A DNA stretch of 64,000 nt. Source: Eudromia elegans. Taxonomy: Eukaryota; Chordata; Aves; Tinamiformes; Tinamidae. The translations under genes and the position numbers were made by a program. Below are positions 41,347-55,412 of this stretch, one piece after another. The notes beneath the pieces were generated by a model. The model worked only from the letters and a program-made list of their open reading frames with translations, made no database searches and had not been told where the DNA came from. The stretch lies in the NCBI GenBank assembly GCA_003342815.1, contig PTEX01000473.1, forward strand, positions 62,001 to 126,000. Direction: 5' to 3'. The first letter of the stretch is position 1. Each line of letters begins with the position of its first letter.

Positions 41347-44300
41347 TTCAGAATGTTTCCCTACCTTTCATTAAGGTATCAAAAAAGTCTCTGATATCAA
41401 AAAGTATCATCATTCATGAAGAACACCAGCTATGGCCTTTTTGTGACTACCAACATGACATGAAGCGAAAAAGAAAAGGAAATTTTTAATAGGCTTATAG
41501 CATAGTTTTTCTTGTTTTATCTAAAAACTGTGCTAAAAGTAATAGAATTTGAATGTAAGAACAAATTCTCAATATTTTACTTCTTAAGACATGAAATATC
41601 AATTACAATGTAGTCTTCAAGATTGAATTGCTCTTCATCTAGGACAGACTCAGTAGATCATCACTGCTTGGCAAGATGGAATTTCTTTTTCTCTTTCTTC
41701 AGATTATCTATTTCCCCTTTCAGCTTCCTCGAACTAAAGGTATTTGCTTGCAATTTTAAATTTTGCATTTTTCCCATACCTCATGTAACATTCAACAAGA
41801 ACACATTTTCTTCCAACAACAGCAAAGGCATAAGCTATTCTTGTATTTTTCTCACGATCACCTTACTACAGCACAACTTCATCCTTGTGACCATGAGACT
41901 CAATCATTGTAATTTCCTTTCTGTAGAGTTCACAATAGGGCAACACTTGCAGTTTGCTCAGAACAGACCATCATATTTATTCACTGCTTTGAGCAATTCT
42001 GTGCAATCTATTCCCAGCCTTCTTTCTTTGCTCTATCCTGACACCTTACAAAGCATCATCTTTTAATTTTGGGGCCTAGTTATTTTCATCTTGATGAGTT
42101 TTTGCACTCAGACAGCTGGAATATCTTAGATAGCTAAAGTAAATAAAAAAGGGTATCTTCTTTTGCAGTCTCTGATGAAGGACAGTCAATTATACTACTA
42201 CAGTTGGTGTTATTAATGCCATTCAATTATTTCCAAAATAATTATTTTGCAACTTTTCTACAGACATCAGAGAGACTAACTCTTAGGTTGACCTGAATTG
42301 TTCCAACAAGGCAAAAGCTCGCCCTTCATTCATATTAGTCACTACTGAACCTGCTCTTTCTGGCTCATTTAAAGAATGTCTCTCAAAATTTATGAGATTA
42401 AAGTAAATGCAAGAAAACCATAGGAAAGTAGTTATTTAGGAAGTAAAGAGAAGTTGAGAGAAATAAAATGAAAATAGGGGAGTTGAACATTCAAGAAGCT
42501 TATTCTTGTTCTTTTGAGAAACAACAATAAACAAAACTCAAAAAACTCACAAAATCAGTAAGAATGGGGAAAAATGGAAAGAGATTATCTCAGATTTGAA
42601 TAATCTTGCTGAGCATTTCATTTAATATTTTTAATTCTTTACTATTTACTACTTTTAAGACAAGTATATTAATTAATCTTAAATAATGTAAATGAACTAT
42701 TCATTTATTCATAAATGCTGTTTCTAAGGGTAGGGAACAAACTTAGTGACAATAAAACCATGGCAAGGCTTGTTCCAATCAAAATACAGTATATTCTCAT
42801 TACAATAACAATGTGCACAACTACAGTAACTGCATGAAATCCAGAAAACAAACAAACAAAACAACAAAAAAAATTGGGCCATCATGATGAGCTAGAGTAC
42901 CATCTAGCATGGTATGCTAGCAAAAGAAGAGGATGAAAAATAGAGAGAAAATTAGAGGAAGAAACAAGAACTGTACTTGAGCTAGAGTGATTTTACCTTA
43001 GGACTCTTCTTTAATGAAACACAACTTATTGGTATTACATTACCTGTACTTTCTGCATAACTATGCTAAACAGAAGTTGTTTCTAGGACAAGGTTGAATT
43101 GTCATGTTACATGGTTGATGGCAAATTTCATGTTTTATAACAGAAGCAAAAAATGAACTTTTGAAAGATTTTTTTCTTCCCCGAAAGACTCAAAAATTGT
43201 ACTATATTTCTGTGATAAACATGTAATAAACAATTGTTCCTTAGCTTCCATTACTTGTACCTCTTAAGGAACAGTATGGAAAAACAGCAGAAAAGGAATA
43301 TTATTTATATTTACTAAACACATACGAATGCATGTACTTTAGACACCTTGTTTAAGTAAGGGTACATCTCAGAACAGAAACTATCAGAACTAATGTTGAG
43401 AGGAGAAAAAAAAAAAGCTACTTAAGAAGACAGAGTTTATAGATTTCAAAGATTTAGAGATGCCTGTAATAATGAAGTCAAAACACGGCCAAATCTTAAA
43501 AGAAACATATATATTCAATATAAAACCTGGTTTCAATTTCTTAGTGCTTTTAGGACAGCTTTTACTGTACTATTTTAAGACAAAGCATTGCAGGAAGCGG
43601 AAAATGAGGACACAGTTTTCTTTTATCATGATTGAAGAATGTGAGATCGCAGGGTTTGTTTCAAATGATAATTTTTTTTGGTTTTCAGAATTGTATTAAT
43701 AAAGAACAGTAAAACACAGTCAATGGAATAGCTGGCCAGCAAAAACCTTCTAAATCATATACAAACAATTTGCAATAAATGTCTCCTTAGAAAATTCTCC
43801 ACCGGTCAGTACTTAAAAGATATCCAACAGTCTAACACTTTGGATGGAAGTAGTATTTCTGTCATAATATGCCCTTCCATTACTTCCCTTGCCCTTTCCT
43901 GAGAACTGACTGTTCATGCTGCAACCAGTTCCTGACAAAAATTCAATTCAACTATGGTGAATGGTCCTTGACAAAGATGACTTGCACAACCTAGCAGACC
44001 ATTTCTGGACAGAGGCAGCCTACATGCTGGTTAATGAGTATGCATGCTCATTCTCTACACTTTTATAATGTAACTAGCTATTAACTTTGTAGAGTTATCC
44101 TAAAGTAATATCTTTGTCCAAGTCTTATTCTTTCCCTTGGTTATAATTAGTGGATTCCTGGCCTGACAGTATTTGAAGAAGGAAATTCTAGCAAACAAAT
44201 GTGAGTTAGTTTGAATTTCTCCTGGAAGAGTCAATAATGTAATTGTCTGCCTCTGGAGATTTAAGTTCACTACATTAGAGTTAGAATTGTTTAAACCTAT

Positions 44301-46454
44301 GAGTTACTGATCTGATCAATTTACTGAAATCACCTCAGTAAGTTCTGTAAAGTAGTCTAAAAATACCTCTGAAGGAGAAAGAAAGGAGAGCAGTGTGACT
44401 GCTTTGCTTAAACATGTTCCTCAGCAGTCTATTCCCTTCGTGTGAAGATAATGATGGTTTTAGTGGAAGCACCAGCATGTTTCTCTCTATGGAGGGTGTC
44501 TCCTGTCAATTTGTGGTTTAGAAATCCTTGTTTAGAAGAGAAACGTATCTGTCCTTGTAACTCAGAAGTAGTCTGCAGACTGCTGCTCAGCTGCCGCACT
44601 AAGAGATTTGCTCTACACTGACACATGCAGACACACACAGAGTTTGCTTCAGTGAAAGTTCTAAAAATATTTCAGATTTTCTGATTATAAAACATATCTA
44701 GAGAATCACTGCAAAGTGAAGTATGGAAGTCAATGCAAAATATTCAGTTTCGGCAAAGTATTCAGTTTCCATGAGTTTAAACCATTTCCACGTGTTTAAA
44801 CTACAATTAATAAAATCATCCGAAGAAGAGATAATGGTAGAGAAGTTCAGGCAAACAGGAACAACTGTCAAACAGCTAAACAAAGTTATATCTCTTTTTC
44901 TAATATTGTATTTTTGGTTCCAACAAAATAATAGCACCTTTTTTTCAAAGCTGCAAAAGTCTGCTTGCCAAACTAGAGATACATATAGATTTTTTTTTTT
45001 TTGTATTTTAGAGACCTCTTTTGCTTATTTTGACTAAGTCATTATTTCTTGAGTCCAGGTTGTCAATTCTTCTACTTTTTACATAATAGACATTTACATA
45101 ATAGACAATAGGAATATTCTGTAGGAAAAGAAACGTCAACAAAAAAAGGGAAACTGATTCTTGCTGATTGAAAGAAAAATCAAATCTATAGACCAAAATG
45201 ACTTGGCTTGTTTCAAGAATGAAGGATGAAAAAGCATATTTTTTTTCTGTTAATGAGAAGAATACGAAATATTGTTGGAATATTCACTAACTAGTGGCAA
45301 GTGTCAGGAATCTGAAATCTTGCAATTCAACAATGTCCTGATATACTTTTCATAATAAGATAGGTGATGCGGTGATTTTTTCAAAATAATATGGGTTTAA
45401 AATGTATTTCGCAATTGTACAAGCTGGATCATTATTTCTTATGTCTTTGTTCTCCACACAATAAAAATTCCCAAGATTTATCTTTTCTGTTTATTTTTTA
45501 CCAAGGGAGGAGGTATAAAACAGAATTTCTGACATATTTTTCCACTGTCCAGGTCTTATAGGTCATAGCCTATTTATTGGACAACACCGAGTTTTGTCTG
45601 GTCGGTATATTTGGACTACTGGTTAGAGAAGGGACTGGTCTGCTGTCTAGAAATTTTTTTGCCTTATTCAGTGTAGTCAGTATGCAGCATACTAGGCTAC
45701 AGTATAGCAGCCCCATGCTTTTTACTGAAATGATGCATACAGAATGAGATAAGAGTCTATAGGAAGAAGTGCAGACTAAATCTAATTAAAACCATGGAGC
45801 AAAAAGTAAGCATTTAAATTACTTCTTGATTTCTGAGTTCTACAATCTATAAAGCAGAAGATAAAAAGTGGTTATACATCTGACTGATGATAGAAGAAAA
45901 ATTATGCAACTACTTGCATAAATAATCTACTACTCAGTTAAAGCATTCTATAATTTGGACAAGGCCAAACTGAGGTGCTTGTCTGACAGTTGAATGAATT
46001 ATTGGTGCTCAGATAAAGGAGTACAAGATTTCATTTTAAAATGCAAAATAATTCTTCCATGTGAACAAAAATAGGAAACTGCACTAGACTTAGATAAAAT
46101 GTGGGTTAAAATTACCCTGTTTAAGCTCCACCAAGCAGTCAAAAAACAATAAAAAATTTAAAAATGCATTTAAGTCACTGATAATGACATTTATGTAATG
46201 TACAATGGTCATCATTTATCTGGTTTATAAAAACTGCAATAATAAAATTTAATATTCATTTTTGCATTGCTTCAATAGGATGAATAACTGTTTTCCAAGT
46301 GAATAGAAACTTGTTTAAATTACCTCAAGCTTATTAAAAGAAGGATCAAAATATTTCATTTCAGCAATAACAAGAAAATACACATCAATTAACACAGGAT
46401 TTAACTGTATAACATTATGCTTTTCAAAAGCAGGCAAAGTCATGCAAAGCCCTT

Positions 46455-46995
46455 CTTTTTTTTTCTTTAGTTAGAATTAAGCTGTTCTCTCTCTGCTCAT
46501 GCCCATCCCAATGCGAAACACAGGAAGATATCTATGCTCCTCCAGCTCTTTAGACAAGCAGTCCTGTCATCATGTTTGTTAACCACTCGGAGGTCCCCGA
46601 TGAAAAAGTCATCAATCTTGGTCTGTTTTGCTGTCAGCAGAAGATGTTTCTGGTATGCCGTTAGAAAACTATCCAGTAGGGAGGATATACAACCCGGAAA
46701 GAAATTGGCACAGAGAGAGACAGTCTGATGACATGCGAGGGCATTGTGGCAACAGCAAGGAGGCTTTTGTTCCGGTTTCAGTTTGGATGCTGACAACCTC
46801 TGGAGACCTAGTTGCTTGTCCCCTTGTTGCTGTGCATAACTGCAATGATGTCAATATTTCTGCTTCCACAGGAGGCTGGTATTGCATGGTTTGTATGAAA
46901 ATGTTTGTCATATTTGAGAACACCTCCTTTGCTTTTCCATAATACTCAAAATAGCCACTCTGATGAGCCATGAAATTATCAGATATGTTTTTACT
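46455..46995 (-). pseudogene. Unidentified degraded coding remnant
   Basis: I do not recognise the gene. On the minus strand a polypyrimidine tract and CTCAG end at 46996; then a frame begins SKNISDNFMAHQSGYFEYYG with KEVFSNMTNIFIQTMQYQPP. Beyond about 46800 the coding-like signal moves to another frame, which includes FLTAYQKHLLLTAKQTKIDD followed by FF, and then probably shifts again to SKELEEHRYLPVFRIGMGMS before a stop at 46477-46479. An A-rich run (minus strand, 46470-46456) follows. GC is higher than in the surrounding intron. QTKIDDFF fits the PCNA-binding PIP-box pattern (Q-x-x-I-x-x-F-F). It could be a processed pseudogene, a transposase remnant, or a chance open frame with one genuine non-ASCC3 exon. 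Confidence 0.3.
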
Positions 46996-47370
46996 CTGAG
47001 ACAATGAAAGCAGAAAGATTTTTAGTGAATCCCTCCTCAAGAGATATATTGGCAAAAACATTAGTTCTGGAAGAAAAAAAATCCATCTCTAACCATTAAG
47101 CATATTTCTATTTACATAATTAAATCACAACAGTCCATCACAACTTCACAGCTATGCAAAGCAACAGATTGAAAACTATTAGTATCTCTTAAAAGCCGTA
47201 CGGGTAATGGTGAATATGTAGTATGAATTAATAGTCTATAGGGTTTTATGTTGGCATTATCACGGAGGAGCACAAAGAGCTAGAAATTACCCTAAATCAT
47301 AAAAAGAAATTGCTGCCCTTCAGAGATATGAATCACAGGTATCAAATGCCTTTTGACTTTGTATTGTGGC

Positions 47371-47395
47371 TTTTTTTTTTTTTTTTTTTTTTTTT
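47371..47395 (+). repeat. T25 homopolymer
   Basis: Twenty-five consecutive T. On the minus strand it is an A tail-like run, but the sequence before it (47396-47640, minus strand) does not match a retroposed gene that I know. Confidence 0.97.
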
Positions 47396-50329
47396 GGGTT
47401 TACTAGCTCCTGTGCTAAGGACAGAAGGAAAATATGCCAATACCAAGAAGCAATGATAACAGCAAATGGGAGTCAATGAAACAAAAGGGATATAAGTTCC
47501 CAAATTAAGAAAGATCAGAATTATACATATGGTCAGTAAGTAACATGAACTATGTAACTGTAACTGTAATGAGAACTGAACTGTAATGAGAAAGAAGATA
47601 ATCCAACTAAAATATGAGACTACTTGCAGTATCACAAAAATCTTTTTTTTTCCCCATTGACATCAGTGTGTATGATATGAAAATCTAGATGAGTAATGCA
47701 AGGAAACATTTTACTCGATTAGCAACTAACACACGCTGCTAATTTGTGCTAATAACGTAAAACAAGATTCAAACCCAAAATTCCTCCTGAGTTATTGTTA
47801 CTCTAAGAATTTCCAAAGGGATTTCTTACTAATCCTTCGTAGTTCATTAAGGGACACCAAATGTCAAAACTTACAGGAGAAACACTTTTGGGAAATCTCC
47901 TAAATAAACAAAAATTCTGGAGGTTTCATCTGATTAATTACAATAAGTGATAATTACTAATTTAATCTAAAAAAGTGCTAAAGCCTAACTGAAACCCCAA
48001 CTCCCCCCCGCCAAACCCTCTTAAGAAATAACTAGTCCTGTGAGTGGTGGGTCCAAAGAAGCTGAATTCTCCATGTTTTTGCATAACCTCATCTCCCTTG
48101 GGAATATCTTCCTCTCCTACTGCTTCAGAAATTTTCCACCTCGCTCTCAGTACTGCACAGGGAAGACCCCCCTATTACTGAACCGACTGCAGGCTCTGCA
48201 GTCACATTGTTATCAGCACCTTTGACAATGGTGCTTTTGTTCGTTAGTTTTACTCCATATTATTAGCAGACTCCTTGTGCCTACTCCTCATCCACTCTAG
48301 CCTCGAGGTGGATTGTGAAACTTGTGGACTATTAAAAAAATCATTTTAAAGGTAGCACAATGTCTTTATACACTAAAAAGGGCACTGGACCTGCACCAGA
48401 TAAGTATTAAAACACGATGTTCTATTTTGCTGTCCTCATATGGCTAGACGACTTGGGAATTTAAGAGATAGACTTGTCAAACGCAGGCAGCTCTTAGGCT
48501 CATTGCCAGGGGAACCAGCTGACTTAGGAAGGAACAGAAACGATTCAGTCATGGCCACAGAGGTGCCTTACACAACTATGTGATGTTCAAATGCAGGGAT
48601 TTGAATGCAACAAAGTTGTAAGACCTCCCTTAAATACTATCCACTGGACAGAAATGGTTTTAATGGTTATTATCCAGGTTTTTTTTATTTCATTAGAAAG
48701 CAAAGAAAAGAATCCAATCTTTGTAGCCTCAATATCTATGTCACTTACTAGTGCTATGCTTCAAACTTCATGAAATCTGTAAGACCTTGCTTTGCAAAGC
48801 TTAAAATAAACCCACATAAATGAATACAATTACTCATGATCAACTCAGTCTTTGAAAGCCTGTTTTCTATCCCTATAATTCCTGAAGCATGTACCTACCG
48901 CATAAACCTGCTGCACTTTTTTTAAGGCTGATATCATAACCAGAAGAAAATTTCTTCTGTGCAAATTATTTTTGCATTATATTCACATGGTCCTTGAGGA
49001 GAAAAAGAAAATGTCGCTTCATTGTGTAATTCATCAATCTGCTTTGCTTGGGATTTGTAAGCTAGATCATTTACGAAAATCATCTATCATAAGTAAGCAG
49101 CACTTTGTTATTAAGATATTCCAACTCACGTAGCGTGCTTTTAAAGCAGCCTAAATGTCTTATCCACACAGCAGATATAAGTTAAAGGAAATCTAAGAAA
49201 ATGTCTCACTCATTAGGCGTTCCACAGAGAGTAAACTAGGTGGTAGAGGAAGAAGGAAGTTTTTGCTTCCTCACTTAACATTCCCTTAATGGCACAAAAT
49301 GGGCAACAGGCGAGTTGTGGTGCTGCTTCCACAGTGCCTCTTCAAGACTGACTAATTTCAAGTTTTCATACTCTGTTTACTTCCCATGCATACATTAGTG
49401 CTAATGACTGCTCAAAAGTGTAAGATGCCACACTGTGAATTTCATTTTCTTTATTCTTTTAATTATATTAACAGTCTTTCTTCTGAACAACTAATAGTCA
49501 TACCTGTTCCAATCATTACGCATTTCACTAACCAAGCTTTTTCTCTCCTTAAAAACATTTACATTTCTCAGCTCTAACTCTTATACTGCAATCTCTTTCA
49601 AAACATATTAGTAATACCTTTTATGAGTAGTGGAAGACGAGTCCATGATCATGTGATCTTAAAATCTGTGATTTTAAAGACTGTGCGTCTTTAAAAACTG
49701 GCTCGACATCTAGGAATACTTTTCTTTGCAAACTCCAATCCTAACTTCCAAAGCTATTTACCAAAAATATTTTCGTCTCTTATTTTTGTATGTGGACATA
49801 ACAGACGACAGGCTTTTAAAATGACTTTGAGCTCAAAATGAGAAGTGCTACATCTTGCCCCAGAAACATATGCAGAATGCAGACACAGAGGCTATGGTTA
49901 CCTAAAGGACAGATGTCACTTCTACCTTCACTACTCACTGGAGAAAAATCTACTGAGACTCTCTAATCAACTTTATAAAACTGATTGATGACTGTTTATT
50001 TTTGGCACAGCCTAGCAAAGTAACTTAGGAGAGGTTTCCTTTTTTTTTCCTTTGGAGGAGGTATCACCTGAGTTAACTAGAAAGTTCTGTCACATTTGCT
50101 TAACCCATAGGCTGCTAAGAGTGAAGATAAAATGGCCAGCTCTAACAGCTGAATATGGAGAAATGCCTTCAGAAAAATAAAAAAACTAACTTAGTGTTTC
50201 AAACAGGCCAACTGGTCGGCAGTCTGCAATGGCAGTGAAGGCACCGGCACACAATGGTGCACAGCTCAACGAGAGGGGTCTGGAACCTAAAGAGCTGAGG
50301 GGTGCCTGGCAGCAGGGCCTCAGAGCGGT

Positions 50330-50363
50330 CCTGCACATGAAAGAGCCTGACCTGCACATGAAA
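50330..50363 (+). repeat. 13-bp direct repeat in GC-richer patch
   Basis: CCTGCACATGAAA at 50330-50342 and again at 50351-50363. It lies at the edge of a GC-richer patch (about 50200-50360) inside an AT-rich intron. Confidence 0.85.
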
Positions 50364-51624
50364 ATTCATCAGATTATCCTTTAGTTTTAAATACCTGAAC
50401 ATTTCAGAAAAAATATAATCGTAAAAATAGGATTGCAGAGTTTGCTGTCTTTCCATTTGTGACAGCAGTGATTTAATGAGACGTTATTTATCATGAATAC
50501 ATTATGACATATTTCATATTTGTTACCTCAAACGTAATTATGCTCCTTGCTACAAAATATTGCATTCCCATAGCCTTCTCTTTGCCATAGGCAAAATTAT
50601 GTAATACTTTCAGAGTCTGTCATCACCACACCCAGGAGAGGTCATTGAGCTCCTTAGATCTGGTGAAAAATAGCTTCCTCCAACGTGACAAGGTTAATAA
50701 GCACACACTGTAATTGAAATTCTCCCCAATTGCTTTTGCCTGACAAAGAATGAGGTTAAACTCACAGCTAATCTCAAATTTCTCCTAACAAACAAGAAGA
50801 ATGGCAGATACTAGCTGAATTGCTTATTCTCTTATCTGGCAAATTCTTGCAATTATTGAATTAATTTCTAGTTGGAGGAAAGAATCCAAGAGTTTTGTAT
50901 ATGATAGAGTAAGTTGTCTGTGATAACCCCACAGGTTCTGCCAGAGAGGAAGCAAGCTTTCCATCGATAACAGAAGCAAGAATAAACTTTGCGGAGAAGC
51001 CCCCTCACTCTCAAAACCCCAATTAAAACCAACAGCTTTCACTGGTAGAGAACTGGTACTGCTTCAACACCCAGCCTTACACATAGCATATACTTGATAT
51101 TACAGAACAAAAAATTGAATTCGGGAAAATCTAGATTACTATTTTCACTGATGACTTTTGCTATTTACCCAGAATCCTTTATGGTCACAATGAACTTCGT
51201 TAAATCTCCATTGTGTATAAAAGGATATAAATTCATATAGCAAGTTTTGCAAAGCAGTCTCCAAAAAAGGCCATACAGGATATCACTGAAAGCCACCAAT
51301 TCATCCTCACAGGTTTCCTCCAGCTAGTCTCAGTACGGATGTCTGAAACTGATTTCACACAATTATAACCTTGAAAGACACAAATATTCAATTATGTTGT
51401 TTATTCTTATCTAAGTAATCAAATAATAAATCTAAACAAATGACTAATCAAAGCAATTATTAAGTAATGGAAAAAAAAATTCTTAAAGTCAGTCAGGTTA
51501 CTTTTAGCTTCTTAAACTATTCATCAACTTAAGAATTTATATTACAAATATAGCTCATATAAGAAACTTCTTACATATATTAGTTTATTCCTTTGGTTTG
51601 GGACTGTCATTTATTAGTATATAC

Positions 51625-51692
51625 AAGAAAGAAAAAAAGAATGGCTGGGGAGGAAAAAGAGGAGGCAGGAAAGAAGGGGAAAAAAGAAGAAT
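51625..51692 (+). repeat. Interrupted polypurine tract
   Basis: About 68 bp almost entirely A and G, broken by TGGCT at 51642-51646 and a single C near 51666. Simple-sequence DNA with mirror-like patches. Confidence 0.75.
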
Positions 51693-54600
51693 ATTTGACT
51701 CAGAAGTTGACTCTGTGAAGAATCCACCCTTTTGGTCAAACAGATTTTCATAGTTTTTCAGGATCAAATGTGAAAGTAGAGTCTCAAAGTCTCATGAATT
51801 TTTTTTTCATTTCTCCATGTTCTCACCACCAGAAGTTAGGCTAATTGTATACATATGCATGTCAAGGGGACCATTTGAGCTTTAGGCATCTAAACACACA
51901 TAAAATAAATTATACTTCAAAGGATTTATTTCTATCTATTTAATACATTGACAGACTCAGCTTAAGGTACTGTGAGCTACATTTAAACTAAAATAGTATT
52001 TGAGCTGCATTTAGACTAGGATTGTGTTTATGTTCTCAGCCCCACAGCAAGTGCTCATTAAGCTGTTACTGATGAAACAAAATTTAATTTAAAAGCAAAA
52101 AACCAAAAAACAAAAACAACGACTCTGACTATTAGTACACTTTAATTCTGAATCCTCCGCAAAATGCTTTGAAGCCGCCTGTCTTTGGTGACGGATGGCC
52201 TTAGGGCAACCATAAACTCAGCATCCTGAGTGCATTAACTAGTACGGTCACAAGGTGGCTCTCAATACTCAGCATTTAAAATGATAAATCAATTTGACAC
52301 TGAAACAGTGTACCCTAGTAAAGAGTTTTATTTTCTTTAAATCTTAAAATGTGATCTACTGCAGCTCATGAAAACACACCTCATTTTATTTTCTTAGAAA
52401 CATTTTTCCATTTACACACTAGGAAATATTTAGAAGATATTTTAAATTTACTTTTGTATCTTGTGCCATGAATTCTTTTCTAAAGAATTCAGTGGGTATT
52501 TGCAAACTGCATCTGTAACCATAACCTTTTCTTTTAGTCACATATTAAATAAAAATCTAAGTTATCTTGATATTTTTATTTTGCATATGCTAAGTGATTT
52601 ATTTTCTTTTTTTTTTTTGATTTTTCAATTAATTTTCAATTACTTACTAGAGTTACTAGATAATGTAGATATTATCTGTTACATCTTGTCTTTTCCAATA
52701 TACTCTAGCTCTATTTTTTATATTACATTCTTACACATCGTCCTTTTACGCAAGTATTAATAACTGCCTTTTTGGTTGGGAAACTTCTTCCCCTTCCCTT
52801 AGTCATTGAATCAGACCTCATTTTCCCTTTTAGTTGAAGATATTAATCAATAAATTGTATAGACCTGCATCGTACTCCAAAAAGATCAAAGAAGTCTCTT
52901 ACAAGTTTAAATATATCCCTTAGACAAAGATCTTGGCTGTTGAAGAAATACGCTCCCACTCAGAGGAACAAATCGAAGAGAATACCTGAAAATGGCCAGT
53001 ACAGTTCCTTTGAAATTGCATGCCATGGAACAAGAAAGCAGATGTGTTTTTAATGACATATTGCAGTACAAATCTTTTTATACTATGCTATAACTATTGA
53101 ATCTAGAGAATGAAAACCCATTCCTGTGTTAGGGATCATTAAAAAAATTGTAGCTACTACTGCTCAATTTATATGAATGTTTTTAACCTATGAATCACTG
53201 CGACAGACACTATGGACATTTTCGATCACTTTCAGTTCCATAAGGTTCCTGAAATCTGCAAAAAGGCAAACACCGTGCTCTGTTGTCTCTATGAAACTCT
53301 GTTTTGTGGGGCATTAAGTTTTGTGTCCTCAGGGCTTACTCCAAAGCCAACAGCCTCCTTCCATCAGTTTCAGTAGGGTTTTCAATGAGATCCTTCAGCT
53401 GCAAACCAACTAGGGTTCCATTTTCAGCAGTAACACAGTTTTAATGAAATCATGGCAATGCATTGCTAAAGGTTTAAACTCTTCACATTTCTTTGATCTT
53501 GTTCTTGATAAGCACATATAACACAATACATGAAAAAAGTGATCTTTAGGAACAAAGACTTTTCACTGGAGTGCTAAGCTTGATTACAAAAGTGTCATGC
53601 ATCGAAGCCAGAGTGATCCTGTGCAGACAGAAAATGTGCAGTATTTTTTTTATCTCTGAAGTAACTGCCTCTGATTCTAGAACTATTGTCCAACTACCAC
53701 TACAATGAGCATAGAAAGGTTTTTGCAAAGTTTTTAATGCTCCAAACTCTAGAGCTGAAGGCATTGCCATCCACAAATGGGGCTTTAGTATTTTGTCACT
53801 AGTTTTCACTCTTTTCTAACTTCCAAATTCATAAGCTAACATTGAACTTTTTTTTTTTGTCTATTAAGAAGAAAAAAAAGATGGAAAATTCCATAGCACA
53901 CCAATTACTAAACTTGAAGTCATATCCTTAAACAGGAAAGTAGTATTGATGAGGACAGCTTTAACCTTAAATAGTGACACTGCAATTATAAGGACAGTTT
54001 GGCACATGACAAATTCATGTTTCATTTCATAGTTCTGTTAATACTCATGACCAAAAATTATACAGCAGAAAATAACTGTTCCTACAGAAGTTAGCAGAAG
54101 CCACTATGGCTTCTTTAAAAATCTATTTTAATTTAATGATTCATATGCATAACTTCTTTTTATGTGTATATATATATGTTTATACATAAATGTTTAGATA
54201 TATATATAACCCTCTTATAAATCTTTATTTATAAAGAATTCATAATCAAAGGACAGATAGGGCTCCGTTACACATGGCATACACAAGCTGTACACACAGC
54301 ATTTCCTGCCATTTCTCCAATGAGTAATTTTCATTACTCATTCTTTTCTTAAAGTTTGTTGTGAACATTGTTAATTTCCTCTCGGATCTTTCAAGTACGA
54401 AGCAGGAAAGCATTTAATCCTGAGCATGAGTTCCTTTTTATTTCACTGCTATTCATGACAGTGCTTTCCTTATGGATATGTTACTTTCCGTAAGTATATT
54501 AATGCAACCAAACAACAGGAGATTCTTAGAAAATACAGTGCTATCACCACAGCAATATTATCAGTTTGTAAAAGTTAAGTTGCCTAAGCAGTATTTGAGC

Positions 54601-55340
54601 TCAATGATTTTTTTTTTAATAATATTGAAAAAAAAGATTAGCACCACTGTGAGTCCTTTGTTGCTTAGGATAACTTTGAGAAAATTTGTTTCTTTTAGGA
54701 AATAAAGTCCACTGAGAAATTTTCTTAAATCGTCTGACAAATTTAATCAAAATCTCCCAGTATATAGGTAATACGCTGGCCTATTTTCACTTTTTGCTCA
54801 GTAATCCACATTTTTGTTTCTGCCTTCTGTCCGAAAAGATTCAACAGAAATTTGAGCATAAATATTTGAAATTATACATGTATTTTTCCTACAGTGAAGA
54901 TGCACATTACAACATACAATGGTTGTCAATAAGCAAGCACAAGTTGTGTACAGATAACAATCTTTCATAGAGCTTGAAATATGTTTCATTAAAGGTGTTT
55001 TAATGCTTGTGCAGACCAATTACTTGAAGTTGGGATCCATAAAAGACCTATTAGCATGTTGATTTTTATTGCATTGGAAACTTAATGTGAGAAACTTGCT
55101 TGTGAGGTACTAAACCAAGACGATATACAGCATAAACTAATTACGCAAAACACTATCTAAAAACCCATACACTACATTATATGCTGCCACTATTTTTATC
55201 ACATAGTAACAAATAGTATATATTTCACTAAATTTGAAATGGACCAACGGTTGGTTAAAAAAACATGATAGTGTATATAAATATATGCCAAGTAACAGTC
55301 ACGTAAGAAACTGTAAGGTCTATAATCATGCCCTTTTATA

Positions 55341-55412
55341 TGCACATATATATATATAAAATATGAGTGTGTACGTGTGTATATATTTATATGGATTTAT
55401 ATATATTATTTA
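55341..55412. repeat. TA-rich simple repeat
   Basis: Runs of TATATA with GTGTG interruptions. A similar patch lies at about 54160-54210. Simple-sequence DNA in the large intron. Confidence 0.8.

Noticed and set aside
41623-42066. 147-codon plus-strand open frame after the CR1 copy
   Set aside because: Rich in Phe, Ser and Leu from T-rich DNA; the opposite strand has stops and no family signature. Probably chance.
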